A model generated the notes under the pieces. The model saw only the letters and a list, made by a program, of their open reading frames with translations, searched no databases and was not told where the DNA came from. From the NCBI GenBank assembly GCA_034428455.1, contig DAOUHZ010000141.1, forward strand, positions 1 to 30,019: a stretch of DNA of 30,019 nucleotides, given 5' to 3'. Shown here one piece after another: positions 7,713-14,540 of this stretch (positions are counted from its first letter, which is position 1; each line of letters starts with the position of its first letter). A program made the position numbers and the translations under genes. The stretch is from Bin87 sp034428455. Lineage in GTDB: Bacteria; Chloroflexota; Dehalococcoidia; Lucifugimonadales; UBA3495.

Positions 7713-8102
7713 ATGGAAAAGATCAGGAACAATCATCCAGATATCGCCCCATCAGGTTCTTCCTTCAGCCGGACGGTACGCACCGGCAACTGGCTGTTTA
7801 TCGCCGGCTGCACGGCCCGGGGCACGGAAGCCCAGGGAAAGTCGCTGATGGAGCAAACCCGTGTGACGCTGGACCGGATAGCGCGGATCGTGCGCGCCGA
7901 GGGCGGGCAGCCGTCGGACATCGTGAAGATCACGACCTTTGTGACCAGCATACCGGCCTGGCGCGAGGCGCGCGAAACCCAAGAAGCGCTGTGGGCCGAG
8001 TTTTTCGAGGGCGCCTATCCGGCCAACACCTTGATCGAGATCACGGGGCTGGCCGAGGCCGGCCTGGACGTGGAGATCGAGGCTGTGGCCGAAATCAGCT
8101 GA
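7713..8102 (+). CDS. Rid/YjgF-YER057c-UK114 family protein lacking the key Arg
   Basis: 129 aa, normal family length. The body matches the Rid fold: FSRTVRTGNWLFIAGC (18-33), the long helix with Q-T-x2-T-L-D-x-I near 48-56, IVKITTFVTS, and a C-terminal strand ending in DVEIEAVAEIS. RidA proteins hydrolyse reactive imines (2-aminoacrylate) using an Arg in the P-x-R motif near position 105. Here that place reads P-A-N105-T, so the Arg is absent. The protein is therefore probably a Rid subfamily member without standard imine deaminase activity. Start set by the GGGAGG site. It ends 21 bp before the convergent trpG. Confidence 0.85.
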   Translation: MEKIRNNHPDIAPSGSSFSRTVRTGNWLFIAGCTARGTEAQGKSLMEQTRVTLDRIARIVRAEGGQPSDIVKITTFVTSIPAWREARETQEALWAEFFEGAYPANTLIEITGLAEAGLDVEIEAVAEIS

Positions 8103-8115
8103 CGGTAGCTACCGT
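8102..8115. terminator. perfect palindrome between convergent genes, possible terminator
   Basis: ACGGTAGCTACCGT is a perfect 14-bp palindrome between the Rid-family and trpG stop codons, followed on the + strand by TTTC. It could end transcription from either side, but the hairpin is short and the T-run weak. Confidence 0.3.
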
Positions 8116-8123
8116 TTCACCGC

Positions 8124-8711
8124 TCACGTGGGACGGTGGAACTCCTCCACCTGTTGCAGGTAGTTGCGCAGCAGGTCGTGGCCCACCGTGGTCATGATCG
8201 ACTCCGGGTGGAACTGGACCCCCTCCACGGGCAGTTCCTTGTGGCGCACGCCCATGATGAGGCCGTTGTCCGTCCATGCCGTCACTTCCAGGAAGTCGGG
8301 CACGGTTTCGGGGTAGATGACCAGGCTGTGGTAGCGGATGCCCTCGAACGGGTTGGGCAGACCGGCAAATACTCCCTTGCCGTCGTGGTGGATCATCGAG
8401 GTCTTGCCGTGGCGGATCTCCCCGGCGCGGTCCACCGTCGCGCCGTAGGCATCGCCAATGCACTGGTGGCCCAGGCACACGCCCAGCACCGGCAGTTTGG
8501 GACCGAAGTGCCGGATGACGTCGTTGGAGATCCCGGCCTCCCGGGGCGTGCAGGGCCCCGGGGAAACCACGATGCCCTCAGGCTGCATGGCCTCGATGTC
8601 CTCGATGGTGGTCTTGTCGTTGCGCACTACCTCCACCTCCGCGCCCAGCTCGCACAGGTACTGGTAGAGGTTGTAGGTGAAGCTGTCGTAGTTGTCGATT
8701 AGCAGAAGCAT
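8124..8711 (-). CDS. trpG: anthranilate synthase component II, glutamine amidotransferase
   Basis: 195 aa, normal length. This class I glutamine amidotransferase supplies ammonia to TrpE for making anthranilate from chorismate. It begins MLLLIDNYDSFTYNL, the hallmark TrpG/PabA N-terminus. PGPCTPREAG (51-60) is the oxyanion loop, GVCLGHQ holds the nucleophile C79, and QFHPES supplies H168 and E170. It could also serve as PabA (folate), since the two are often the same protein. The T-box-controlled trpE 1.5 kb upstream on the same strand favours a tryptophan role, though three unrelated genes lie between. An AGAGAG stretch about 7 nt before the ATG may serve as ribosome site. A nested REP-like hairpin lies just upstream. 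Confidence 0.9.
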   Translation of the reverse strand: MLLLIDNYDSFTYNLYQYLCELGAEVEVVRNDKTTIEDIEAMQPEGIVVSPGPCTPREAGISNDVIRHFGPKLPVLGVCLGHQCIGDAYGATVDRAGEIRHGKTSMIHHDGKGVFAGLPNPFEGIRYHSLVIYPETVPDFLEVTAWTDNGLIMGVRHKELPVEGVQFHPESIMTTVGHDLLRNYLQQVEEFHRPT

Positions 8712-8721
8712 AGATAGGCTC

Positions 8722-8776
8722 TCTGGATTCCGGCCCCGTATCGAGTACGGGGTGACGTTCTTTCGCCGGAATGACG
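8722..8776. repeat. nested REP-like palindrome (repeat inside a repeat)
   Basis: The outer arms ATTCCGGC (8727-8734) and GCCGGAAT (8765-8772) form the usual ATTCCGGC-TTTC-GCCGGAATGACG hairpin repeat, but its loop is split by a second unit. The inner unit is CCCCGTA (8734-8740), TCGAG loop, TACGGGG (8746-8752), TGACG. Both units end in TGACG. It lies between the VOC gene and trpG. Confidence 0.65.
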
Positions 8777-8783
8777 GTATGGG

Positions 8784-9224
8784 TCAGTACAGCTCCACCA
8801 GTTCCAGCCAGTTGCCGTCCGGGTCCTGGCAGTAGGACGCCTTGCGCACCATGTTGCCGGCGTCGTCGTACATCGCAACCGGCGGCGTGGGGTAGCTGAG
8901 GCCGCGATTGCGGGTGTTCTCATAAAATGCGTCGATACCCTCGACGTAGAAGGCCAGGTGCGCGGCGCGGACGTCGTTCTTGTCGAAATCGGCGTACCCG
9001 CCCTCCGGGTTCATGTACTGGATCAGCTCCAGCTGGTGGCCGTCGCCCATGTCGAAGAACGCGCCCCTGATGTGGGTGTCCGGGAAGCCAAGCAAGGTAG
9101 TGGGGAACTCGCCGGTGCGTTCCGTGCGCATGGTCAGGTTCAGGCCCAGCACGTCGGAGTAGAAGGCGACGGCGGCCTCCAGGTCTTTGACGATGAAGCC
9201 GGTATGGAAAAAGGATTTGAGCAT
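8784..9224 (-). CDS. VOC-fold (glyoxalase/bleomycin resistance/dioxygenase superfamily) protein
   Basis: 146 aa, made of two beta-alpha-beta-beta-beta modules. The four metal ligands of a glyoxalase I-type site are all present at the expected places: H7 in FFHTGFIV, E66 in HQLELIQY, H89 in AAHLAFYV, E141 in DPDGNWLELVEL. LEAAVAFYSDVLGLNL is the typical first helix. It is probably a metal-dependent lyase or isomerase; family members include lactoylglutathione lyase and methylmalonyl-CoA epimerase, and the substrate cannot be told. A GAGGT ribosome site is present. It lies 20 bp after the TPR gene and 72 bp before trpG on the same strand, so it should ride on the trp transcript or the toxin promoter. 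Confidence 0.85.
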   Translation of the reverse strand: MLKSFFHTGFIVKDLEAAVAFYSDVLGLNLTMRTERTGEFPTTLLGFPDTHIRGAFFDMGDGHQLELIQYMNPEGGYADFDKNDVRAAHLAFYVEGIDAFYENTRNRGLSYPTPPVAMYDDAGNMVRKASYCQDPDGNWLELVELY

Positions 9225-9244
9225 TTCTACCTCGTAGCTTCGGG

Positions 9245-9823
9245 TTATGCATGGATGCGCCGGTCATCGTAGACGCCGTCGTGCTCCGCCTCGCCTATCT
9301 GCAAATAGGCGGACCGGTCACCATCGCCGGCCGTGGCCGGCGCTAACTGTGCAGCGCGGTCAAAATCGCTGGCCGCTTTTTCGTAATCGCCCGTGTGAGA
9401 GTACGTCAAGCCGCGCCCGTAGTGAGCCGGAGCGAAAGCAGGACGCAAACGCAGCGCATTGTTGAAATCGGCGACGGCCAGCGAGTAATTGGATTGCTCA
9501 TCGTGCGCCAAACCCCGGTTGACCAGACACTCGAACAGCTCCGGGTCGAGGTCCAGAGCGGCATCGAAATCGGCGATTGCTCGCGCATAGTCGGACTGGT
9601 GGACGTAAGCGAGGCCGCGGTTGCTGTAGGCGGCGGCATTCCCCGGGTCCAACTCCAATGCTTTGCTGAAGTCAACGATGGCCCGCTGGCAGGCGCCATT
9701 TCGCAAGTTGCGCAACCCGGAACGGTTGGCGGCCTCGGCTGCAATCAGAGCTTCGGAACCTCGCAAAACCCGCTCCCGCCTTTCAGCCGACAAGGCCGCA
9801 ATCTTTTGATTCAACGTAGTCAT
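9245..9823 (-). CDS. TPR protein with HigA-antitoxin-like N-terminus (candidate unusual antitoxin)
   Basis: 192 aa. Residues 37-172 hold four tetratricopeptide repeats (about 37-70, 71-104, 105-138, 139-172) with the usual A-x3-F-x2-A-L-x-L-x-P pattern (DFSKALELDP, DFDAALDLDP, DFNNALRLRP, DFDRAAQLAP). The first 40 residues do not look like TPR. LNQKIAALSAERRERVLRGSEALIAAE resembles the N-terminal helix of HigA-type antitoxins paired with this kind of RelE/HigB toxin, but the helix-turn-helix domain that should follow is missing. The ATG lies 1 nt after the toxin's stop codon (TAG-C-ATG) with GGGAG about 9 nt upstream, so the two are translationally coupled in the higBA order. Alternative: an unrelated TPR protein that merely neighbours the toxin. 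Confidence 0.8.
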   Translation of the reverse strand: MTTLNQKIAALSAERRERVLRGSEALIAAEAANRSGLRNLRNGACQRAIVDFSKALELDPGNAAAYSNRGLAYVHQSDYARAIADFDAALDLDPELFECLVNRGLAHDEQSNYSLAVADFNNALRLRPAFAPAHYGRGLTYSHTGDYEKAASDFDRAAQLAPATAGDGDRSAYLQIGEAEHDGVYDDRRIHA

Positions 9824-9824
9824 G

Positions 9825-10190
9825 CTATCCGGCTCCCTGTCGTTGCAAACGTGCCGCGTGTTCGGCGTATCGCCGGTCTGCCCTCTCTGCTAACTGGCGG
9901 TAAAACCTCCGCTCACTGACGCCGGATTTATTGCCGGCCGCGAATAGAACGGCGTCCCTGTTGGCGTCAAAGGCGAAAGCCACCCTCCATACGCCGCCGT
10001 CGGCGTTGAATCGCAATTCTTTCATCCTGGAATACCGGGAGAGTTGCAAATTATCCACGTTGGGGCGACCCAATGCCGGGCCTCGCGACTGCAACAGGCT
10101 GGCTCTTTGCTGCAGGGCTTCCCGAACTGCATCAGGCAAAGCATCAAATTCCGGTTCAAAGTCCGCATGAAATTGGACCGCAAAGTCCAT
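9825..10190 (-). CDS. RelE/HigB-family toxin (Gp49-like)
   Basis: 121 aa from the ATG at 10190. This start is favoured over a TTG at 10214 because a promoter places the likely transcript start at or next to that ATG. The sequence fits the phage-Gp49-like branch of RelE/HigB ribonucleases: LGRPNVDNLQLSRYSRMKEL with the core K-E-L-R-F, then GVWRVAFAFD, AVLFAAGNKSG, and F-Y-x-Q-L-x2-R-A-D-R-R-Y near the end. Such toxins cut mRNA on the ribosome and are neutralised by a HigA helix-turn-helix protein encoded downstream. Here the downstream gene is instead a TPR protein with a HigA-like start. The pair sits between trpE and trpG, 51 bp after the trpE stop. Confidence 0.8.
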   Translation of the reverse strand: MDFAVQFHADFEPEFDALPDAVREALQQRASLLQSRGPALGRPNVDNLQLSRYSRMKELRFNADGGVWRVAFAFDANRDAVLFAAGNKSGVSERRFYRQLAERADRRYAEHAARLQRQGAG

Positions 10191-10196
10191 GAGCCC

Positions 10197-10225
10197 ATTG
10201 TGATTTTCGGCCAATATGCTGTCAA
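10197..10225 (-). promoter_or_regulatory. promoter of the HigB-type toxin gene
   Basis: TTGACA (10225-10220), a 17-bp spacer and CACAAT (10202-10197). The -10 ends 6 nt before the ATG at 10190, so the mRNA would start at or beside the ATG (leaderless). It lies in the trpE-toxin gap and would free the pair from T-box control. Confidence 0.6.
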
Positions 10226-10241
10226 GCGGGCGCTGACGCGA

Positions 10242-11702
10242 TCAGGTGGCCCCCTCAGCAACGTCGATGGCGCGCATCATGGCGCCGGACTTGTGCCGGG
10301 TCTCCATGTATTCGTCCTCGGCCACGCTGTCGGCGACCACGCCGCCGCCGGCCTGGACGTACATCACGCCGTCCTTGAAGATGCCGGTGCGCAGCACCAG
10401 GGCGGTGTCCATGTTGCCGTTGTAGCTGAAGTAGGCCACCGCGCCGCCGTAGGGGCCGCGCCGCTCCTGCTCGACCTCGGCGATGATCTCCATGGCGCGG
10501 ATCTTGGGCGCGCCGGAGACGGTGCCGGCGGGGAAGCAGGCGCGCAACGCATCGTAGGGCGTCATGTCCGGTCGCAGCTCGCCCTCCACGTGAGACACCA
10601 GGTGCATCACGTGGGAGAAACGCTCCACGTCCATGTACTGGGTAACGCTGACGGTGCCGGGGACGCTGACCCGGCCGATGTCGTTGCGGCCCAGGTCCAG
10701 CAGCATGATGTGCTCGGCCTGCTGCTTCTCGCTGCCCTTGAGTTCTTCTTCCAGGGCGACATCTTCGGCCGGCGTCTGGCCGCGCGGCCGCGTGCCGGCG
10801 ATGGGATGGGTGGAGACGGTGCCATCGTGGACGGTGGCCACCGTCTCGATGGCCGCGCCGACGATCTGGAAGCCGTTCAGGTCCAGGTAGTACATATAGG
10901 GCGACGGGTTGCTCCCCCGCAGCGCGCGGTACACTTGGAAGGGGTGGGCATCGGTGTGCCGGCTGAACCGCTGGGAGTTGACTACCTGGATGACGTCGCC
11001 GGCGTAGATGTACTCAATGCACTTCTCGATGACGGCCTCGTATTCCGCCACGGTGAAGTTGGATTGGGTCTCGCTGCCCACCGGGAGGGACGGCGTCGCC
11101 AGCAGTTCCGGCGGGATCTCCAGGGGTCGCGAGAGCCGGTCCACCATCCGTTCGATCTTGGCGACGGCGGCGTCATAGGCCGCTGCGACGTCACTTCCAT
11201 CCAGCCGGGCGTGGCTCACCACCTTGATGTCATGGCGCAGGTGGTCGAACACCAGCAGCGTGTCGGTGAACATGAAGACCGACTCGGGCAGGCCCTGGGG
11301 GTCGGCCTCCGGCATGGGGACGCGCGGCTCGAAGTAGTGCACCGCATCGTAGGCGACGTAGCCCACGCCGCCCCCGTGGAAGGGAGGCAGGCCGTCAACG
11401 GAGATCAGCCGGAAGGAGTCCATCTCCCTCTGCACCAGCGTCAGCGGGTCCACCTGTCCGGACGGCTGGTCGGCGCCGGTGCTGAACACGTCGTAGGGCT
11501 CGGTGCCGATGAAGCTGTAGCGTCCGATGCGCTCGCCGCCGGCCACCGATTCCAGCAGGAAGGAGTAGGGCGGACGCGCCACCTTCAGGTAGGCCGAAAC
11601 CGGCGTTTCCAGGTCGGCGTTGATGGTGCGGTACACGGGGCAGAGGTTGCCCTGTCCGGCCAGGGCGCGAACTTGTTCGAGGGTTGGATAGTAGGTACTC
11701 AT
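10242..11702 (-). CDS. trpE: anthranilate synthase component I
   Basis: 486 aa from the ATG at 11702. It makes anthranilate from chorismate with ammonia supplied by TrpG, the first committed step to tryptophan. The N-terminal domain has PVYRTINAD and the L-L-E-S motif (49-52) that forms the tryptophan feedback pocket, so the enzyme is likely product-inhibited. The C-terminal chorismate-binding domain shows GRNDIGRVSVPGTV, FPAGTVSGAPKIRAMEII and GPYGGAVAYFSYNGNMDTAL, all typical of active TrpE rather than PabB-type proteins lacking LLES. Expression is predicted to be under a T-box leader at 11703-11998. The ribosome site is weak (GGGA about 9 nt upstream), and an in-frame start at 11738 would fall in the leader just after the terminator. 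trpG is separated from it by three genes. Confidence 0.93.
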   Translation of the reverse strand: MSTYYPTLEQVRALAGQGNLCPVYRTINADLETPVSAYLKVARPPYSFLLESVAGGERIGRYSFIGTEPYDVFSTGADQPSGQVDPLTLVQREMDSFRLISVDGLPPFHGGGVGYVAYDAVHYFEPRVPMPEADPQGLPESVFMFTDTLLVFDHLRHDIKVVSHARLDGSDVAAAYDAAVAKIERMVDRLSRPLEIPPELLATPSLPVGSETQSNFTVAEYEAVIEKCIEYIYAGDVIQVVNSQRFSRHTDAHPFQVYRALRGSNPSPYMYYLDLNGFQIVGAAIETVATVHDGTVSTHPIAGTRPRGQTPAEDVALEEELKGSEKQQAEHIMLLDLGRNDIGRVSVPGTVSVTQYMDVERFSHVMHLVSHVEGELRPDMTPYDALRACFPAGTVSGAPKIRAMEIIAEVEQERRGPYGGAVAYFSYNGNMDTALVLRTGIFKDGVMYVQAGGGVVADSVAEDEYMETRHKSGAMMRAIDVAEGAT

Positions 11703-11998
11703 GGTATGATTCCCAATCGTGTCGGGTGGCGTCGGCAAAAGAAAAAGCCCGTCCCCTGCGGGACGAGCCTTATGGCCGTGATGCCACCCTGCATACGGTG
11801 TTCAATGGGCGAGTAACGCGGCCCAAACGGTCCAGCCTACTCGGCGTCGCGACAAGCACGGAGGCTGCCTTTCAGCGGACGGCTCCGGGGTCCATTCACC
11901 GCCTGCGCCTGGCGCCGGCTCGCAGCTAACCCGGCTCTCTGGGCCTCGCTGGGCGGTTACTAATCCCCTTCACGGCAATTGGGTATTCGGATTTTGCG
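11703..11998 (-). ncRNA. T-box leader (tRNA-Trp-sensing riboswitch) of trpE
   Basis: About 296 nt between promoter and trpE. In order: the Stem I motif CAGAGAGCCGG (11941-11931); the specifier context GTGAA-TGG-ACC with TGG, the Trp codon, at 11894-11892; a central GTAGGCTGGACCG stretch; the T-box sequence AGGGTGGCATCACGG (11790-11776); and an intrinsic terminator. The TGGC in the T-box bulge would pair with a tRNA ending GCCA, fitting the G discriminator base of bacterial tRNA-Trp and agreeing with the UGG specifier. Uncharged tRNA-Trp should stabilise the antiterminator and turn on trpE. Both tRNA contact points name the same amino acid, so the call is strong although folding was not computed. 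Confidence 0.88.
11741..11769 (-). terminator. T-box-controlled intrinsic terminator
   Basis: GCTCGTCCC-GCAG-GGGACGGGC forms a 9-bp stem with one G-T pair, followed by TTTTTC. It lies 7 nt after the T-box sequence and 38 nt before the trpE ATG, the usual place for the switchable terminator. Confidence 0.85.
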
Positions 11999-12004
11999 GG
12001 GTTA

Positions 12005-12033
12005 ATTGTATGGCGGGCGGTTGGGGGCGTCAA
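12005..12033 (-). promoter_or_regulatory. trpE promoter
   Basis: TTGACG (12033-12028), a 17-bp spacer and TACAAT (12010-12005): five of six consensus bases in each box. The predicted start near 11998 gives a leader holding the complete T-box. Confidence 0.75.
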
Positions 12034-12183
12034 CAGGACAGTCACATATGAAAGTGATCAGATTCGTTCGCAATATCGGTACGCCCTATGTGGAATGAGA
12101 GAATTTTCTGGAAACGCTCTGTCTCAAGCCGTTTCGAGACCCGTTACGGAAAGATCGCTTTACCAGTGCCTAGTGCACACATT
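12034..12183. other. spacer between trpE promoter and the AAA ATPase gene
   Basis: About 150 bp, AT-richer than the left side of the window, with no supported gene. GTCTC and GAGAC around 12120-12142 form a short inverted repeat that might end transcription of the ATPase gene, but no T-run follows. This may be one edge of the inserted low-GC segment. Confidence 0.35.
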
Positions 12184-14457
12184 CTATTCGTCGTCATGAG
12201 CAGGCTGGTTAATCAGGCTAAGCATTCCGTGATAGTGGGCTTCATCCTGTCCTTTGATCAAATCAAGGAGATCAGTAAGGACGCTGGAAGCCTCGCTTAG
12301 TAGCGACAGATCATGTTCCGGCTCCGTGATTAGGTCGTTATGTGAGTACGAATGAACAAATCGCAGAATCTGGGTTTTCTTGGCCTCATCGAACTCCACG
12401 CCTTGCATTTTATTCCACAGGTCCCCCGATATATGTGGTTGACGAAAAGCCAGAAATGCTTCGAGCAACCTGCGTGCCATGTTTGGCAGCAAATAATTCG
12501 ACTCGAGATGAGCACTCGCGGACGAAGCACCTCGAACGACGCTGGCGAATAGGTAATGGTAGTCAGATTCGAACCGTTCTAGCAAAGGATCTAGTGCCTG
12601 AATTCGGGAATGACGACCATTATGATCCGACGTGCATCCGAGCATGTAAAACCGGGCAGGGCGTGCAGAAACATCTTTCCGCCGCTGACCCGGTAGGTGG
12701 CGGAACCAGTTACGTACCTGCCTGAAGAACGTGAAATTATGCGTAAGTATGAACAGCTGTCCAGCGTCTTTCGTTCTACTCTTGATTAGCCCAAATGCCG
12801 AGAATAGCGAGTTCGAATCGAGACTGGAGATTGGGTCGTCCAGTACCACTACGCCATTCGTGAAGTCGAAACGTCGGTCAGTCAGGGACTTCAAGAAGTA
12901 CAGCAATGCGATGGCAGTAGTCTCCCCTTCACTTAGATGCGATGCGGGCACTCCGTTGCGAGAGATAGAATAGCCGTTGTCTTTGATGTCCAATTGGAGT
13001 TCATCGTGCCCCATGTATTTCCGAAGGTCGTCATTTAACTCTTGAGCTGGAGCCCTGTGTTCCGTGATCTCGGCTTCCAATTCGGACATCGTAGCAATCA
13101 GTTGTTGTACCTGGCTGGAATATTTTTGGATGGCAGATTCGTGAGAAGAGACGACGTCTTGAAGCTCTCGAAATTCATCCAACCGTTCCGCGACGGTCCC
13201 ATCCTCCAGTCTTTTGCGGGCTTTGCCTGTGACTTCTGCATGATTAGCACATTCTGAATTATGTTCTTGGATTATTCCGTTCAAATCCCGAATCGGTTGA
13301 TTGGCGGGGATTGGGAAATTGTCGACCGGCAGCAAAACGCGATCAAACGGATTTGCACGCTTATTCGAAACCGCGTCGGCCAACGACGATAAATACTTGG
13401 TACCCTGAGTTTGGTATTTTTCCAATCCTTCTAGCGCGACTTCGTAGCCGTCAACGAACCGCTCATTGAGCAGAGCGGCGTTTGGGGGAACGAATGTCGA
13501 TAATGTTTCGGATTCGGCGTGGATCTGCTCACCCAGTTCGTCAAGCGCATCCACAAGATCTTGGTAAGCATCGTTGAAATGTTGTTCAAGATCCAATGTA
13601 CGTTCAGCTGTGAGTGGCTGTTCGCAGAAGAGGCATTCGTCAGCGCCCCGCTCCCTGTGCAGTTCCAGTCCTTGTCTCACCCAATCAGAAAGCTGGATGT
13701 CGTGGCTCAACGATTGGATGGTCTTCGCCACGACCGAGGTTGACAGGAGATCAGCAGCTTTGGTTCTGAGCGCAGTAAAATCAGGTTCTTCGTAAGCAAG
13801 CTCTTTCACTGGCGGTTTTATCGGTGCTCTGTGTTGGAGAACTAATTCGTCCCGCTCGGGATCCGTAATGCGATACCTACCGCAGTCTCCATCCTCGATC
13901 ATTATTTCCGAGCGCCTAGTATAGTTTCGTTTGTCGTAGTTGTTATAGAGATTGCCCGCAGAACCTCGAAGCAGGTCTCTGATGAGGCGACCGCCATTCA
14001 CGCAATAATTGTCCACTGCACGCTCAGCCTCACTTTTGTCGTTCCGGGCTGTTTCAAGCGCCGCTCGGACCTCGGCCGTTTCGGCCCTGAAGTCTTCGAG
14101 TTGCTTCTGCTTCTCGATGTTTTCTTCACCGAGAATCAAGATAGGTGGCACGTCTCCGCCGCCCATCGGAAAAACATTCTCGGCCACAAAATCCCTGTTG
14201 AACACGCGGACAGGAACGCTGGCTCCTTGAAACTCTGTTGCTCGGATAGCTTGCCCGTCGACGGTGAGATTTGCCTCTCCAGACATGGGATCACGGCGCA
14301 GCTCCAGATCTCTGAAGATTCTGCTGATAGTGGTTTTGCCGGATCCATTCCACCCGTAGATGACATTGTAATTCCCGAAATGGGGCAAATCGGCAGGCCA
14401 AGTGAAATCACGGAAAATACCGTGATTGCGCAGACGATCAATGCGTTGGATGTTCAT
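12184..14457 (-). CDS. RloC/PrrC-like AAA ATPase, candidate anticodon nuclease
   Basis: 757 aa. ABC/SMC-like ATPase of the AAA_13 type: Walker A GWNGSGKT (35-42), signature LSEGE (508-512), Walker B VVVLDDP (536-542) with D-loop SSLD, and switch LTHN (571-574). The arms between are helical and coiled-coil-like and carry CLFC (275-278), placed like the zinc hook of RloC. After the ATPase core, ARRLLEAFLAF and FVHSYSH give R662-x3-E666 with H702 or H706, the arrangement reported for the Arg-Glu-His active site of PrrC and RloC, which cut tRNA anticodons during phage infection. No hsd restriction genes are adjacent, as is usual for RloC but not PrrC. Base composition is clearly lower in GC than the neighbours, suggesting transfer. 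An orphan Phd-like gene lies upstream. Alternative: an AAA_13 ATPase with another effector role. Confidence 0.75.
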   Translation of the reverse strand: MNIQRIDRLRNHGIFRDFTWPADLPHFGNYNVIYGWNGSGKTTISRIFRDLELRRDPMSGEANLTVDGQAIRATEFQGASVPVRVFNRDFVAENVFPMGGGDVPPILILGEENIEKQKQLEDFRAETAEVRAALETARNDKSEAERAVDNYCVNGGRLIRDLLRGSAGNLYNNYDKRNYTRRSEIMIEDGDCGRYRITDPERDELVLQHRAPIKPPVKELAYEEPDFTALRTKAADLLSTSVVAKTIQSLSHDIQLSDWVRQGLELHRERGADECLFCEQPLTAERTLDLEQHFNDAYQDLVDALDELGEQIHAESETLSTFVPPNAALLNERFVDGYEVALEGLEKYQTQGTKYLSSLADAVSNKRANPFDRVLLPVDNFPIPANQPIRDLNGIIQEHNSECANHAEVTGKARKRLEDGTVAERLDEFRELQDVVSSHESAIQKYSSQVQQLIATMSELEAEITEHRAPAQELNDDLRKYMGHDELQLDIKDNGYSISRNGVPASHLSEGETTAIALLYFLKSLTDRRFDFTNGVVVLDDPISSLDSNSLFSAFGLIKSRTKDAGQLFILTHNFTFFRQVRNWFRHLPGQRRKDVSARPARFYMLGCTSDHNGRHSRIQALDPLLERFESDYHYLFASVVRGASSASAHLESNYLLPNMARRLLEAFLAFRQPHISGDLWNKMQGVEFDEAKKTQILRFVHSYSHNDLITEPEHDLSLLSEASSVLTDLLDLIKGQDEAHYHGMLSLINQPAHDDE

Positions 14458-14478
14458 GTCTCTCTCAATATCCTTGGC

Positions 14479-14495
14479 TGTGATTTTCGATCACA
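14479..14495. promoter_or_regulatory. operator-like dyad before the RloC-like gene
   Basis: TGTGAT-TTTCG-ATCACA is a perfect 6-bp inverted repeat, 22 nt before the ATG at 14457. It resembles a CRP/FNR-type half-site pair but with one extra central base. It could bind the upstream Phd-like protein or another regulator. Confidence 0.4.
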
Positions 14496-14540
14496 ATGGC
14501 ACATTTGATCGATTGCCAATCGTAACTCAGTGCACGGGCT

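Noticed and set aside
7713..8102. Start of the Rid gene at 7626
   Set aside because: It would translate an interspersed repeat, while a GGGAGG site supports 7713.
10044..11816. 590-codon open frame on the + strand opposite trpE
   Set aside because: It is a mirror of GC-rich coding sequence, with low-complexity His/Gly/Val/Asp composition and no domain; trpE on the other strand is certain.
11703..11998. Ribosome-stalling trp attenuator with a Trp-rich leader peptide
   Set aside because: No short ORF with tandem TGG codons is present, and the T-box motifs explain the terminator.
12548..12576. tRNA T-loop-like string GATTCGAACCG
   Set aside because: It lies inside the RloC-like reading frame, and no cloverleaf arms or acceptor stem can be built around it.
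12184..14457. Full PrrC restriction-linked system or a retron/Septu-type defence set
   Set aside because: No hsdR/M/S, reverse transcriptase or HNH gene lies next to the ATPase.
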